A DNA stretch of 64,000 nt. Source: Corythucha ciliata (Eukaryota; Arthropoda; Insecta; Hemiptera; Tingidae). Every line of letters starts with the position of its first letter. Position 1 is the stretch's first letter. Below the pieces are notes generated by a model, which saw nothing but the letters and a program-made list of their open reading frames with translations, had not been told where the DNA came from and made no database searches. The position numbers and the translations under genes are program-made. This document shows, piece after piece, positions 21,397-34,082 of the stretch. The stretch is from the NCBI GenBank assembly GCA_038030265.1, contig CM075943.1, forward strand, positions 47,368,001 through 47,432,000, given 5' to 3'.

Positions 21397-21846
21397 TGTT
21401 GAATCGTTAGCAGTATCGATACTTTACTCATTTGAAGTAACGAGTGGTACTTGGTATCGGAAGTAAAGTATCGATACTCATACTACTTGTTTTATGGTAT
21501 CGCACATCTCTTATGCATCCGATACCGAGGATAATTACTTGGCATCGAATAGGTATTGATTCGGTATCGTTTCAAATGAGTACTTTTACTCTGTATCGAA
21601 TGGGTAATTGATTCAAACAAGTAAATACTTCGGTACATTTCCGCTACTGAATCAGTACCCTTTCGATTCCAATTAAAGTACCTATACTCATTTCAAACAA
21701 TACATATCCGATGCCGGGAGTTTACTTGTTCAAATTTGAAAAATTAAAAATACTCAGTTTTGCTTAAAAAGTATCGAATCGTAATCCGATACCAAAACTA
21801 CTGGGTATCGATTGAAAATACTTTATTTACTAGTATCGATTCAACA
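21397..21846. mobile_element. Non-autonomous inverted-repeat element rich in TATCGATA words
   Basis: TGTTGAATCG at 21397 has its reverse complement CGATTCAACA at 21837-21846. The interior carries many GTATCGATAC, GGTATCG and AAGTA words in both orientations. It resembles TIR-type non-autonomous elements, but no 8-bp target duplication can be seen. It lies in the intron or region directly 5' of the EFL1 exon. Confidence 0.6.
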
Positions 21847-24800
21847 TCCATACATCTCCAGCGGTTTGAACATTGAAACCCTTTCACTTAAAAAAAACAA
21901 AAAACATAATCTTCCTCCGGATGTATCACAATTAATGGAAGCTAATTTAAGATAATCATAGTTGTTCGCTGCCACGCCCTTCGGACGGTCATCAAGTTTT
22001 ATGCGTTCGACCATTAGGTCCCCCCGCCCCACACATTCACCCCATCGGCATTGTAGTACCTTGTTTGCACCTTAGTAATTGATGTGGTTTTGTTTTTCGA
22101 ATCCCCCGGACCTCCTTGTACACCCCACCTCCGCCACCATGAAACACCATAGAGCATTGAGTTTCATGTGAATGGCCAAACCTGTTTTCCCAGATAAAAA
22201 AGAACGAGGACAAAAAACCTCTTTACTTGGTTGCGATTGGAGGAGGGGAAGCCGGGGGCGTCAATGAGAGCCCGAGATTTTTTTTCTTTCACTCGAAAAT
22301 TATTTTAATATTTAGTTTTTTGTAATTTATAACGTCCTAGCTATGGCACCCTTCTCACCTCGCTGAATAAATTTACTCGAGCATTTTTTATTTTATTTGA
22401 AAAACTGGAACACGTGCCCCAAGCCACCAGGGCCGTCCCCTTAGCAGCTTCTTTCCTTGTTTCTTGTTCGTCCGCTTCATCTTGGCGGCAAATATTTTTT
22501 TTCTTTAAATGAACAAAGGTCAACAGAAAAATCTTGCCAGGAGACTCCTTGGGAAGGCCGCGTCAGCGACGATGTGCTCGAGAGAGAGAGAGAGTGAGAG
22601 AGAGCGTGTGTGTGTGTTTAAACGTATAGCAACAATTTTTTGTCCATTTTTTTTTTCTTCTTCTTTTCTCTTTTAAACCATGCAAAGGAAAAAGAACAGA
22701 ACGACCACCCCTCCCCTCCTCTACAGCACACACACACACACACACCTTCGACATCATCACTGATCCACGGTGGATGGTGAGGAGAGGCTGCGGTTGTGTG
22801 ATGACGAGGAGAGAGAGAGAGAGAGTGTGTGAGGGAGGAAGGAGAGAAGTTTCTTGGGGGCCCTCATCATTCATCACTCCTGGGGGATTTTTCTCTCTCT
22901 CACACACACGTGCTCTCCTAAGGTCATTAGCTCAACGGAAAGCGTTTGGAATACCTTTCGGTAGCCGCAGCATAAGTTTTTTTTAAATCCCAATGTTCAA
23001 GTCCTGATTGGTGATGGTGGCAGGGGAGGGTGAGTTGATAAACGGATGATCTGCTATCAACGAAAAAATGTAATCAACGGAAATGACATTTTTTCCTCTG
23101 TTTTTATATTAAAAAGCGGCGAGGTTTGTGGGCGAATCTTTAAAGGGATTCCTACAGGATTTTCAAGATGCTCACAATACCTAAATCCGGTTGGGATAAG
23201 GAAGTGTGGAAGGGGGAGGAAGTTGAAAAAAAAAAAGCTTCTTTTTACCCTTTCTTCGAACGAGAAATACATTCTCGGTAAACATTAAAACGACCCCAAG
23301 GACGTCCCCTGTTCGTCCCTACCGAGAAAAAAAAACGACGATGTAAGGGACGTCCTCAAATTAATTTCTCATTGAAGACTTTTTTTTCTCTTTGTCCCCC
23401 CCCCCCTTAAACACCTTCTCCTAGTCCGGAAGACCTTAAGTATAGCTTTTAAAGCCATGTTGACACACTATCATAAAAAATAAAAAAATGGGGGGATGTC
23501 AAAAAAACGATTATCACAATTTACTCGAAGAAGGGAAGGAAAAAAAGGTCCATTCAGAAGAGAAGAGGGGAAAAGGGGGTCATTTTAGAGACAGCAACCT
23601 GTTATTTCATTCCCCCTCCCACCCCCTATGTGGCAGACAACATGGTGACTTTTGAGTGGCGAGGGTAGGGGACCATCAAAATTGAGAGCTTCCCAGAAAT
23701 TCTCCTCAGTGTCCGGCCTTTCAATATAATATAACGATAGAGTAGAGGGGTGTGGGTTCATTGGAGGTGTGGGGTGGGGAAGAAAAAAGGTTAAAAAATA
23801 GCCTGCATTAACCACACCATTTAAGTTTCATTGCGCGCGTTACATATGGACAGAAAATATGGGCGAAATGTGCTTTACCGTGCGGCTTTAGATACGGAGG
23901 GCCAATGTGGCATGTGGAAGCAATGTTCAGACGAGGGACCCACTGGGGGGCTAGACCCCACCATGATCACCGCAGGGAATTCTTGTCAGAAATGGTGAGA
24001 TCTAGACAAATCTAGGCGCCCCGAGATGACACTTGAGCGTCTACTAATCAGCTTGAAATTTAGCACACCCTTAGAGTGTCAAGCAGAGCTGGATACGCTA
24101 CAGTTGCAAACTGCGCTGCAGTTTGTGACAGGGTCGGGGGTGGGGGGCGAGGGGTTTAGTGGCGTAAAAATTAGATATCGCGTTCCATGAACCCCACAAA
24201 ACCGACATTCTCAAATAAAGAGAGAGAAAAAAAAAGTGGCACGAACAGTCGAGGAATGAGAGGCCTCAGAATGACTTTAAGGGAACATAATACCGTCTTA
24301 GAACTGGTGGGGTGCAGGGGTGGAGGAGGACCTGGGAATTCTCAAACTTACTACGTCCGTTTCTATAAAATCCTATCCTCTTGGAAATCACGAACTGCAC
24401 GCCTCCATACCTCCTCTCCCCCACACCGCCAACCCCATAGCTCCGACATTACTGAAATTCCAACCACTGTGGGACTTCTCTATCTTGTACGCGGAGAATT
24501 CCTCCCCCCACCCCTCTATTATACCGGTTGGGCATCACGATCGTCATTTCTTCAAGATAATGAGCCCTTAATGGTGTAACGAATGGTTTAAAGTTGAAGA
24601 GATAGGGAGGAAGAGGAGGAGGGTGTGTGGGATCGAGGAAAAAGGCGGCACACTATTGCGTCTATATATGGTTGGAAAGACATCGGAGGAGTTTTTAAAA
24701 CAGTTCATTCTGGGACTATAGAAGTCAAACGTTTATATATATATACACTACATATATTTTCTTCCTCACCCCTCCCCCTCCAACCATCTTCCATCTCCTT

Positions 24801-25600
24801 TTTTGGAACCCAGGGGGACGCCAAAAAGAATGCCATTCAATCTGAACATCGGCAAAAATAACGTTCCAGTTTCATTCTATTCGTCATCACCTACCCCCCC
24901 CCCCCACTTCACACTCCTCACTGCCACCTCATCACCGACCTCTATTCTTCATTCATCAAAAGCAATGACAATTGAATGCTTCCGACAAGCCTCAATATTA
25001 TAGCCTCTCATCTCCACCGCAACGTCACCAACATCTGAGTCTCTGAACAGGAAGGCCTGTTGCCGCGACTCAAGGTTGCCCTGCCATTTTCTCAATCTTC
25101 TTGTTTCAAATACATTTTATGGTCACATTTTTTTTTTTTTTTAAGTCAAGAGAGAAGCAATTAAAAGGGGGAAAAAAGAGATGGCGAAAGAGACAGGACG
25201 AGTGAGAATGGATATAAAGATTAGGGAGCTCTTGATGTTATTCAGCCCACGTACCTATGTAAACGCTAGGGGGGATCTTCATCACGTCCGTGTTTTTTTT
25301 TTTTTTTTTTTGTTTTTGGGTTGTTAAAATTTAGATTTAATTATGCAGATTAATGTTACGATTCCCAGGTTAACAACACCCCACCCTCTCACGTACTGGC
25401 AATACCTCTTTGGTTGACCGCACGGCCACAAAGCCCCAGCCCTAGGGCAAGCGTAGGTGCTAAAAAGGGAACCAACGGCGGAATCCATCAAGGAAAAGAC
25501 TCGTCCCGTCATTATAGTGGAGAAATTTGACCGAAACCTACGACAACGCGAAACGCTCATTTTTGGCCACTTTTAATGGACACTGACGGGGCCTCCTTAG
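21847..25600. other. Gene-free region with simple repeats
   Basis: No frame here shows family motifs, splice-bounded exons or an RNA gene I can defend. It contains G/C runs (near 23400, 24890) and AT-rich spacers. Near 22930-23010 a faint tRNA-like A box/B box pair is too poor to call. Confidence 0.5.
22575..22925. repeat. GA/CT and CA/GT microsatellite cluster
   Basis: (GA)n and (GT)n near 22580-22615, (CA)n near 22730-22744, (GA)n near 22810-22830, and (CT)n/(CA)n near 22890-22910. Frames crossing it are low-complexity artefacts. Confidence 0.85.
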
Positions 25601-25734
25601 CAGTGGCGTAGATAGGAATTTGTCCTGGGGGGGGGGGGATCAGATTGAAATCTCGTAAGGGTGATGAGAGGGGGTAATTCACATTTTAGTCATCATTCCA
25701 CCCAGCCAGCACACTCTTGAATCTGGACATCTTG

Positions 25735-26735
25735 CTTGCCTCAATCTCTCAGTTAAGGACGAGTTTTGGACTCTACCCGCAAATCAGCGCTTTTCTCAAT
25801 TTTGGCCGAGTGTATCGTTCTTCTCAATTTCAGCCGCAGATCAGCGGTTTTGGTCCACCCCCTCCCATAGCCATGAATTTTCGCATTTTCTCAACTTTAG
25901 CAGCAAAGTATGGTTTTCATCCCGTGAGCGATGTTTCTTAATTAACCACGAGTTTTAGCGTTTTCCTCAATTTTAGCAGCATATTACCGATTTTTAAATT
26001 TTTTTTTTACTTGGGCAGTTGGGGGTTAGCACTTTTCTCAGTTTTAGCTGGAAATTAACGTTTTTCTTAATTGTTTTCCTCAATATTAGCCCCAAAATAG
26101 GGGGGACGTTTCACGAATTAGAATTTTTTTGGTTCACCATACGCAACGCATGAGCGATTTTTCTCAGTTTATTCGCGAATTAGCGGTTTCTTCACCTATT
26201 GCCATAAATTGGCGCTTTTTTGCCATTTCAGCCTGAAAAGTTGCCTTCAGACTCCGCAAATTGGCGTATATTCAGTTTTTGGCGCAAATTAGAATTTTTC
26301 TCAATTTCATCCGCGAATTAACGTTTTTCCTCAACTTAATATCTGCAACTTGCAAATTAGCGATTTTTCCCAATTTCAGCTGCGAAATAGCGTTTTGTGC
26401 TAATTTTTGCGGCCATTCAGCATCTTATTTCCTTTTTCATACGTGAATGGGCGATTTTACGCAATTTCAGTGTGAATTTGCCATTTTTGTCCAATTTAAC
26501 CTGAAATCGTCTTTTATTTGTCAATATTATAGCGTGCTTTCTCAACTTTAACCGCGGGGTTTGCCAAAATACAACACTTTTGCGTTGATTTCCACAATTT
26601 ATTCGTAGAATGGCCTCCATGTACCGCGAATAAGCGAATTTTTTCTTAATTTTAGTCTGGAAGTTACATCGCGAGACCATGAATCAGCGCTTTTCAGCAG
26701 CTATAGCCACGAATATTACCCATTTTTGTCTGATA
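25735..26735 (-). repeat. Degenerate ~30-bp tandem repeat, block 2 (reverse)
   Basis: About 30 variants of TTTTCTCAATTTTAGCCGCG joined by AATTAGCG, the reverse complement of the forward blocks. The period is about 28-33 bp. A longer variant (TTGCCTTCAGACTCCGCAAA) recurs within it. Confidence 0.8.
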
Positions 26736-27004
26736 GAGGGTCCGTGGCGAACCCCCCTCCCCCGTACCACGGTACACTACTGCGTTGGGTCTGAAGTCCA
26801 AGGAAAAAGCTGGACGTACTCGGACCTTTTCGGTCTGCTTCAAGTCCAGAAAATCTGCTAAACCTAACTTCAACGTGAAACGCTCATTTTTGGAGATTTT
26901 ATGGGACTCTTCGTTATGGTACTAGTGTTCCGGAGTCAAAATTTCTGCTTTTGCTCATTCTCTCTAGACCACCTTTTTGAACACTCGTTTACTGGACTAA
27001 AAAG

Positions 27005-27075
27005 GATTCGAACCACGCAAAGCAACAACCCTAAAATGCGCTAAGCAGAAAATGCTCTAACCACAAAAACTTGAT
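27005..27075 (-). other. tRNA-like pol III promoter sequence
   Basis: On the minus strand an A box-like TGGTTAGAGCA and a B box GGTTCGAATCC lie about 45 bp apart, followed by TTTTT. The intervening stems are poor, so this is more likely a tRNA-derived SINE remnant than a tRNA. Confidence 0.35.
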
Positions 27076-27149
27076 TCCCAAAAAGCTGTAACCTCTTATC
27101 CCGTTGGGGTCCTGAATAGCTTAAAGATGAAAGAATCGGGATTTTTAAG

Positions 27150-28470
27150 TAGATTAAGATGAGAAAGAATGGCTAAACTCGCTTGTAAAATTGAGAAAAA
27201 TTTCTCATTATGGCTGTTAATATTGAAAAAAGGTGCTAATTCACTACTGACATTGAGACGACGCAAAATCACGAATTGTTGGGGCAAAATCGGGACTGAA
27301 AAAATAGGAAAAAGCGCTAATTCACACAGCTAAAACTGAGAAAAGCGCTAATTCAACGATGAAAAAGAGAAAAACGCGAATCACGTCTTATAAAAACAAA
27401 GAAACACGCTAATTCACAGCTAAAATTGTGATGAATTGCTGCAATTTAGCAGGTTTAAAAATTGAGAAAAAGCGCAAATTCACAGCTAAAAGGGAGAAAC
27501 ACCAACTCATGAATTTTTGGGGGCAACATTGGGACTAAAATTTAGAAAAAGGGTGAAATAGACAAAACCGCGAATTCGCGTCTAAATAAAAGTGGAAGAA
27601 AACTCAGCTAACATGTGAAAAATTACGATTTTACGGATAAAATCGAGAAAAAACGCTAAAAATCGCAGCTAAAATTAAAAAACTGCGCTAATTTACTGCT
27701 AAAATTGAGAAAAAACGCTGATTCACAGCTGAAAACGAGAAAACGCCAACTCGACGATTCTTGGGGGCAAATTCGAGGCTGTAATTGAGAAAAAGGCGCT
27801 AATTTGCGCGACTAAAACTGATAAAAACGCTAATTGACGGATAAAAAAGAGAACAACGCAAAGTCGAGTCTAAAAATAGGGAAACACGCCATTATGATAA
27901 AGTGTTACCAATTTGGCAGCTTTAAAAATTGAGAAAAAGCGCGAATTCACAGAAAACGCCAACTCACGGATTCTCAAGGCCTGGACTGAAATTGAGAAAA
28001 ACCGCCGATTCACGGCGCGAAATAGAGAAAAAAACGAATTCGCGCCTAAAAGTGGAGGAAAATTTTACGGATAAAATCGAGAAAAAGCGCTATAAATATA
28101 ATTCGCAGCTAAAATTAAGAAATGTGCTCATTCACAGCTAAAATTGAAAAAATGTCAACTTGCAGATTCTTGGGGAACTACTGGAATAAAATTGAGAAAA
28201 AGTGCTTATTCAAGCGGCTGAAACTTTGGAAAAACTGGTAAAATTTAGAAAAACACGAATTGGCGTTTAAAATGGAGAAAGACGCTAAATTGTGGATAAC
28301 ATTTGGACGGAGCTCTCAAACGCTATCTCTTCTTTGCGAATTCTTGAGGCAAATTCATGGCTAACTCGCGGCTAGGAGTTTATAATAACCACCGATTTGC
28401 AGCTAAAAATGAGAAAGTGAGCTAATTCGCGGATAAAATTGAGAACAATATGTACTTGAACGCAGCTAAA
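27150..28470 (+). repeat. Degenerate ~30-bp tandem repeat, block 3 (forward), with higher-order periodicity
   Basis: About 40 units of the type GAGAAAAAGCGCTAATTC and ACAGCTAAAATT. A longer variant containing ATTCTTGGGGGCAA recurs near 27273, 27511, 27756, 27969, 28165 and 28339, spaced 174-245 bp. The array is therefore organised in super-units of about six to eight repeats. No open frame survives across it. Confidence 0.8.
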
Positions 28471-28554
28471 AAGTATATTCCTAGTTTAATTAGAGACTAA
28501 AGGGCCTCCTAGAAATTCCCACCCCGGGCCCCGATAGGTGTTGTTCCGCCACTG

Positions 28555-31500
28555 CGTGGAACCTTTAGGTATCTTTCGAGTTAAAGAAAAAAAAAAACAA
28601 AAAAAAACACGAAGAAAATCTTTTGGTTCCCCCCGAACTGGTGTTGAGGAGGGGGACCATATTGTAATTTTGTCGAAATTCTCCTGCGCCTAATCAATTT
28701 TTTCTGCTTTCGCCAATGGACAAGGGGTGCCCCCCCCCCGGATGTCCATTGATCAGAGCACCCGAAAATGACTTCAAAAATATCTGGTGAAGATGGGGGG
28801 GGGGGGATTTGATCATGTACTTTTTTTGTCCCGCGGGTGCATGCGGGAAATCCCGCGCGGGATGGGACTTGGGTCTGAGTGTCGGGACAAGGGGGGCAAA
28901 AAATGTGGGACGGGACGGGACTTTTCATTTCCCGTCCCGTCCCGCAAGCACCCCTATTCACTAATGACGTATCAGGCCAGGTTCACGCACACCTTCATTC
29001 CAAGAATAAAATTATTATACTATACGCTCAATGTCATTTTAGTGCATTTCATTCTGAAAATGCACTATTGGTCTAATACACGTTTAGGTATTATAAAATA
29101 CCTACGGCACAAAAATTTAATATAACAAAGCCCTTGGAAAACTACCGAAACTTTTCGACATTTTTGAAGAGAGGGTGGTGAAAATAGAGGAAGAAGTTAG
29201 GCTTAATGAAACAAATTATGGTATCAAAATTATTACTTCTGGAACGGCTTAGGGTATCCGTATACGGAATGAAATGCACTCTTTCCGATCGCCAGCTGCC
29301 GGAGCGAATTTTTTTAAAGAAATATGTAGAGCAGAATCCGGGACAAATTGCGTCCTGGGATGACCTTGCTCGGGACGCCCGGGGACAAGTTGGCAACCCT
29401 ACCCCTCGAGGGCGAAAATCTTCGTCCCTGTCGGACAAACCTAAATCCCTGAATGAAGCGAACGCAATTAACTACCAACAGTTTTTTTTTAAAATTATTA
29501 TTATTTATTTATTTGCATTCGAGACAAGTGGATTATTCCCTGGGCACGTGCCCCACCCCGTGTTAACGCGACCCCTGTGGTGGTTTTGACCAAATATGCG
29601 GTCCCTATACTTTCAGCTCGTTTTCCACTCCCTAGTCCTCGCAAGTCAATTCGAAGGATGCGAACGAGTACTAATAACGTTAGTTGATAGAATTTTGATC
29701 ATTTGAGTGGCGCCAAAGAGCGCCGGGAGGTTTTTGTACGAAAGAGAGAGAGAGAGAAAGACTGAGTGAGACAGCGAGAGAGAAATAGATACAAAAGCTG
29801 GTTTTAAAGAATCCTGTCTATTCAAGGAAGCAAGCACTTCGTGACAAACTTGGAAAATTGCTATTCGAGTCATTATGTGAAAGGAGTAAAAATGTATAAT
29901 GTAAACAGGTAAACGAGTTTTTTTCTTCTTCTTCTTCTGTGCTTCAACGGGGTCACTTATTTATTATTGAACAAAATTAGAAAGACGCCAAGACTGCCCG
30001 GAAGCGAACGGCGACCAGAAGTCGGTTTCCGATTTTTACCTGCCCCCCCCCCTCACAGCTTCCACCCCTTCGCTACACTTAAACCTCCATCCTGATTTCT
30101 CTCAGTCTCGCTATTTTCTTCTTTTTTTTATTATTTTTTACCACCGGAAAAGTATACATAAAACGTTGGCGACAGAACCACGCCTTTTAACAGTTTCTTA
30201 AGAGCAAGACCCTTCTACTCTTCCCCCGCTCAACGAGTTTTTCTTTAAACGTTCAATTGCATTTTTAAACCTTGAAAATCGTGAGACAACCCTCCCTGCT
30301 TTCTCGAGCTGCACCCATAAAAGTTTTTGAGGGAAAAAAAAAAATCGATAACAACGAGACCCCGTTCACCGTCGTCATTGTCTCATGCACTTAACTTCTG
30401 GGAAGTTAACGCCTTTGCAGTCTGTAAAGAGAAGTGATAATGTGTGTGTGTGCGTGCGAAGCCCCCAGTTTTTCCTTTTTCATCCACGCCTGATTGCTAG
30501 CACGTACGTTTCCATATTCACTCCACTCCCAGCATAATTTTAATTGATATCTAATTTGCAGTTTTGTAACGGTTGTATCGCCGCATTGAATTATTTATAA
30601 TAAAAAAAAAATCTATCCAACGTTCTATTGCTCAACATCCTTCCAATATTTTCAACAACCTGACGATGTATATACACGGACATTTGAGCCGAGTCATTTT
30701 AACGAACACAAACAAAGCTTTCTTCTTCTTCTTTTGATTACTGGGCAGTTAGGAGTTAATGCACTTGCTTGGATGAAGAACGTGAAGAGGGGGAGAGGGT
30801 TTTCAACGAAGAGGCACTCGAGGACGAGAAGAAGAAGAAGAAGTCCGCGCAGATTGTAATGAGGCTCTACCGAGATGAAAGCAGGTGCCAGGGTGGTTGG
30901 AGCCAGCAAGACCTTGACTTCTTCTTTTTCCCAATCTTTTTTTTAAAACTAACACCCCAGCTTAACCGAATTTGCCCCAGTTTGCCGGCCCAAAAAACAA
31001 AGAATAATTAATCAACAAAAAAAAACCTACGCTTCCTGAATCCTGGGCGATTTCATCTTGTTATTATTTATTTTCTCTTCAAACGACGGGATTGCGTAAA
31101 ATCGCAAAGAACTTGGCAATTTTTAGCTTGGGCGGCGCGATATTGCAACACTATGTGTTGGAGTATGTTAAAAGCGTCGGCGATTTTTTCCCCCCTCCAC
31201 TCAATTTACACATTTCCATAAACACGAAGGACGCCCAAATAGGCAATGTTTCGTGATGTAATTTTTTTTTTTATAATAAAAGCCAACAAACAACGAATTG
31301 CAATTCGCGAGATAAAAACATGCGTGAATGAAACCACGATTTGGTCATTTATTCGCCTTAAAAACATTTATTTGGCCCGGAATCTTTCAGAAGCTGAAAC
31401 GAGCGTTTTTCCAGGGGGGGGGAAAGAGACCACGGAAAAAACCAAAAAACAATGATTTTCTCAGGCATTGTCACTGGTCGGGGGGAGGGGGGGGGATCAC

Positions 31501-32346
31501 CAATTGACCTACAAGATTTGCGCCTGTTTCGAGTCATCGAACTTTTTGAAGTTTTGCGAAACAATAAAAATCTTTAATATCCATTTATGGGTGGCTCTAT
31601 ATCGCGTCTCATTCAAAAAAACCGTCTTTTGTTATAAAATTGTCGATTTTGAACTCGATCCCGCGTACCCCACCGAAAATGGAGCATGGCTCTTGCAAGA
31701 GGTGATCGCAACGTTGAGGGGGGGGGAGGGTTTCCGTGTTCGATTCCCAGTTTTGTTAACAAAGAGTAGAACATTCGCGTTGATCGTCAAATTTTTAATT
31801 AGCGCGATCGCTTTTTCCTTCTTTTAGTTAGAGAGGTAGAAAGAGAGAGAGAGAATGAGTGAGAGAGAGAGAGGAATCAGCCGCAGGAGAGCAAGGACCA
31901 GATAGTCGTGTTCGAGACTGGTTCATGGGCTAGGAATGTGGCTAGTTCAAATCCATTCATAAAACGCTCCGCTCCGTTTCTCTCCTTCATTCGTTTTTTC
32001 GCTCCCCCCCCCTCCCACTCACTGCCACACCATCATCATTCGTTCACCATACACACTGAGAAAGAGAAGAACCAACAACCATTACTTTACTTCTTCTTCT
32101 TCAGAGGACCGGCTTCTCAAGTGCCCCTCCCCCACTTCCACCACACCGCACGCCATGAGAATCCCGCCGATATTAATTTTATGTTGCACCCCTCCCTTCA
32201 CCATTGTCCAAACCACAAGTCCTAGAATCCTTTTTTTTCTCCTAGGCACGATTCTCTTGAAACCATTCTTTAATTAGCGATTTCATTAAAGGTGTGTGGT
32301 GATTTCCCGAAATTGGTTGAAAAATCGTTCTCTTCGTTCGTTCGTT
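28555..32346. other. Gene-free region
   Basis: Contains GGGACGGGACGGGAC paired with GTCCCGTCCCG near 28905-28950 (a GC-rich inverted pair), A/T runs, GA tracts near 29745 and 31845, and several C/G runs. Short open frames here have low-complexity translations and no recognisable motifs. Confidence 0.5.
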
Positions 32347-32407
32347 CGGAAATATCACACTCTGTTGTTTGTATCTTCGTAACAAACAACAGAGTGTGAT
32401 ATTTCCG
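32347..32407. repeat. Perfect 26-bp inverted repeat with 9-base loop
   Basis: CGGAAATATCACACTC... pairs base for base with its reverse complement at 32382-32407; the loop is ATCTTCGTA. A TTCG microsatellite precedes it. Nothing indicates a processed RNA, but the match is exact over the full arm. Confidence 0.85.
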
Positions 32408-32835
32408 TTAATACAGGACATTTTTTAAAAAACTGAAAGATCGTCCTGGACTGGAAGATCGGGATCATCCTGGAATTCTCGAAAAACCAAAAAAATGTGG
32501 GACTTTTTGGGGGTTTTGGCTCTTTCACGCTAAACTAGCCATTTTTCGGTTGTGGCTTCGAAGTAACTTTCCAAAAATGAGAAAATTTCTGAGAAAACCA
32601 GCCTAAAGCGGGTTCTGAATGTATTATCGTTTCAAATATACAGCTCGTCAAATTTAGGCAAATTTGTCAACAGTCCGAAATGCTGTCTATGGTTCTTCGT
32701 TTTCGTTAGCTGAGACATTGTAGAAACCTTTAATGATCATGATAGTACTAACTATTTTGCTAGGCTAGACAGAATCTTCAAAAATGAGGGCAAACGTCTT
32801 GCTATCCCCAGTGTTTTGATAGTGGAGGGGTTTGA

Positions 32836-33733
32836 TAGTGGTTTTCAACCAATGGGTGGCGGGCTGGCTGGGTCACCGTCCGTTAGGTGGCGACTGGCGA
32901 CCCATAATTTTGTCCTAAAGGGCTGTGCCCTCCCAACTATTTTATGTTTTGCTACCGTTACTTTCTTTATTCACCAGAGGCTGCATAGTCTTCAAGTTTA
33001 TTATTTCATTCACCCATTTCAAATTTCAGAGAGAGCGTGAAACAGTGCTCTCAGGCAAAATGTCAAATTGAGTCGGGAAAGTCAATCCTAAAATCCCCAG
33101 GTACCCTGCTTTCGAACATCTAATTTGGTCCGAGGGACTAATGTGTCGTACAATCGTGAGATATAATCACAGAATTTGTGGCGTAAATCTTAATAAAACG
33201 GCAAGGCCCGACGCGACGCCTTTTGTGGAGCCTGCCACATGCTGCAAGACTTTCAGCATATCTTTATGCACTGCTCTCGATACGCCTCCGATACGGATTT
33301 TCGATCATCTGAGAGATATCATGCTGAACCAATTAGGTACATAAAGTGTACACAAATTGAAAGCCCAGTAAATTCCATACAGCGTTCAAGTGTCGCCCAT
33401 AAGTTGAATATCTAAATAGTGTTGATTTCCGTGTATACCCATAATATTTATATCGATAGATGATATAAAAATAACATCCACCACTGAAAGCCCGAATCCT
33501 CCCCGGAATTTTCCCGACTTTCGACAGCTATAATTTTCTCTGCTATGGTGAATGTGACAGTCACCGTTGAGTTTGGGCTTTCAGTATAGGCTTTCACAGT
33601 AACGTGTACAGTCACTGAAAACCCAAATGCCCCCCCCCCCACCATACCTAAATAGTATATTGTGCACATGAGTCGCGAAGAAATTATAGCAGAATTTAGA
33701 GGGTCGCGAGCCACAAAAGATTTAAAACCACTG
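32836..33733. mobile_element. hAT-like non-autonomous element
   Basis: The left end TAGTGGTTTTCAACCAATGG and the reverse complement of the right end (CAGTGGTTTTAAATCTTTTG then GTGGCTCGCGACCC) have the CAGTGGTT terminus typical of many hAT elements. The size is 898 bp. The 8-bp target duplications expected for hAT are not visible, so boundaries are approximate. The open frame at 33141-33344 (67 codons) is not recognised. Confidence 0.55.
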
Positions 33734-34082
33734 CTTTATAGGAAACGAGAAGAGCCCATTGAAATTGGGATGAGTCCAATCACTGCAAGGCCTCATTCCG
33801 AAAAAAATGTCTAATGATCCTGCTCTCTCCCTACTCTTGAATATGGTTTCCTGCTGTAAGAAGGGTTGTACCAACGCATGTTGTGGGTGCAGAAAAGCCA
33901 GTCTCAAACGTTCTACGCTCTGCATTAATTGCAGTGGCGAGTCATGTGAGAATCGACCGGACCAACTCGTGGATGTAGAAGGCGACACGGAAGACATTTC
34001 GACATTTCTTACGGATGACGTTACAAGTGTCAAGGAGAAGCGTCTTCTGTCAGGCTCTTCCAAGAGAAAAAGGGTGGATTGA
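33734..34082 (+). pseudogene. Cysteine-rich CXC-type C-terminal domain remnant
   Basis: The frame 33807-34082 carries CCKKGCTNACCGCRKASLKR and CINCSGESCEN. This cysteine spacing resembles the tesmin/TSO1-like (CXC) domain at the end of certain transposon-derived and uncharacterised arthropod proteins. Upstream in the same frame a short GLIPKK segment follows a TGA. One canonical Cys appears as Arg (LKR), and the tail is acidic then basic (SSKRKRVD). I read it as the 3' end of a decayed multi-domain gene of mobile origin. The rest of the gene is not visible. Confidence 0.45.

Larger units (their letters stand above)
25601..28554. mobile_element. Possible foldback-like element with CAGTGGCG ends and ~30-bp repeat arms
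   Basis: It starts CAGTGGCGTAGATAGG followed by a G run at 25629, and ends with GGCCCCGATAGGTGTTG, TTCCGCCACTG at 28554, so the outer 8 bp are inverted. The left half is an array of ~30-bp repeats in reverse orientation and the right half the same repeat forward. That is the layout of Foldback-type transposons. GTACCACGGTACACTACTG near 26763-26781 could be an internal terminus, so this may be two adjacent elements. No target duplication is evident. Confidence 0.5.

Noticed and set aside
22920..23010. tRNA-like A box and B box pair
   Set aside because: No stems form around a sensible anticodon loop, and a T8 run lies inside.
29206..29589. 127-codon frame as a possible gene
   Set aside because: Composition follows GGGAC-rich repeats and T runs; no motif, splice signal or family resemblance.
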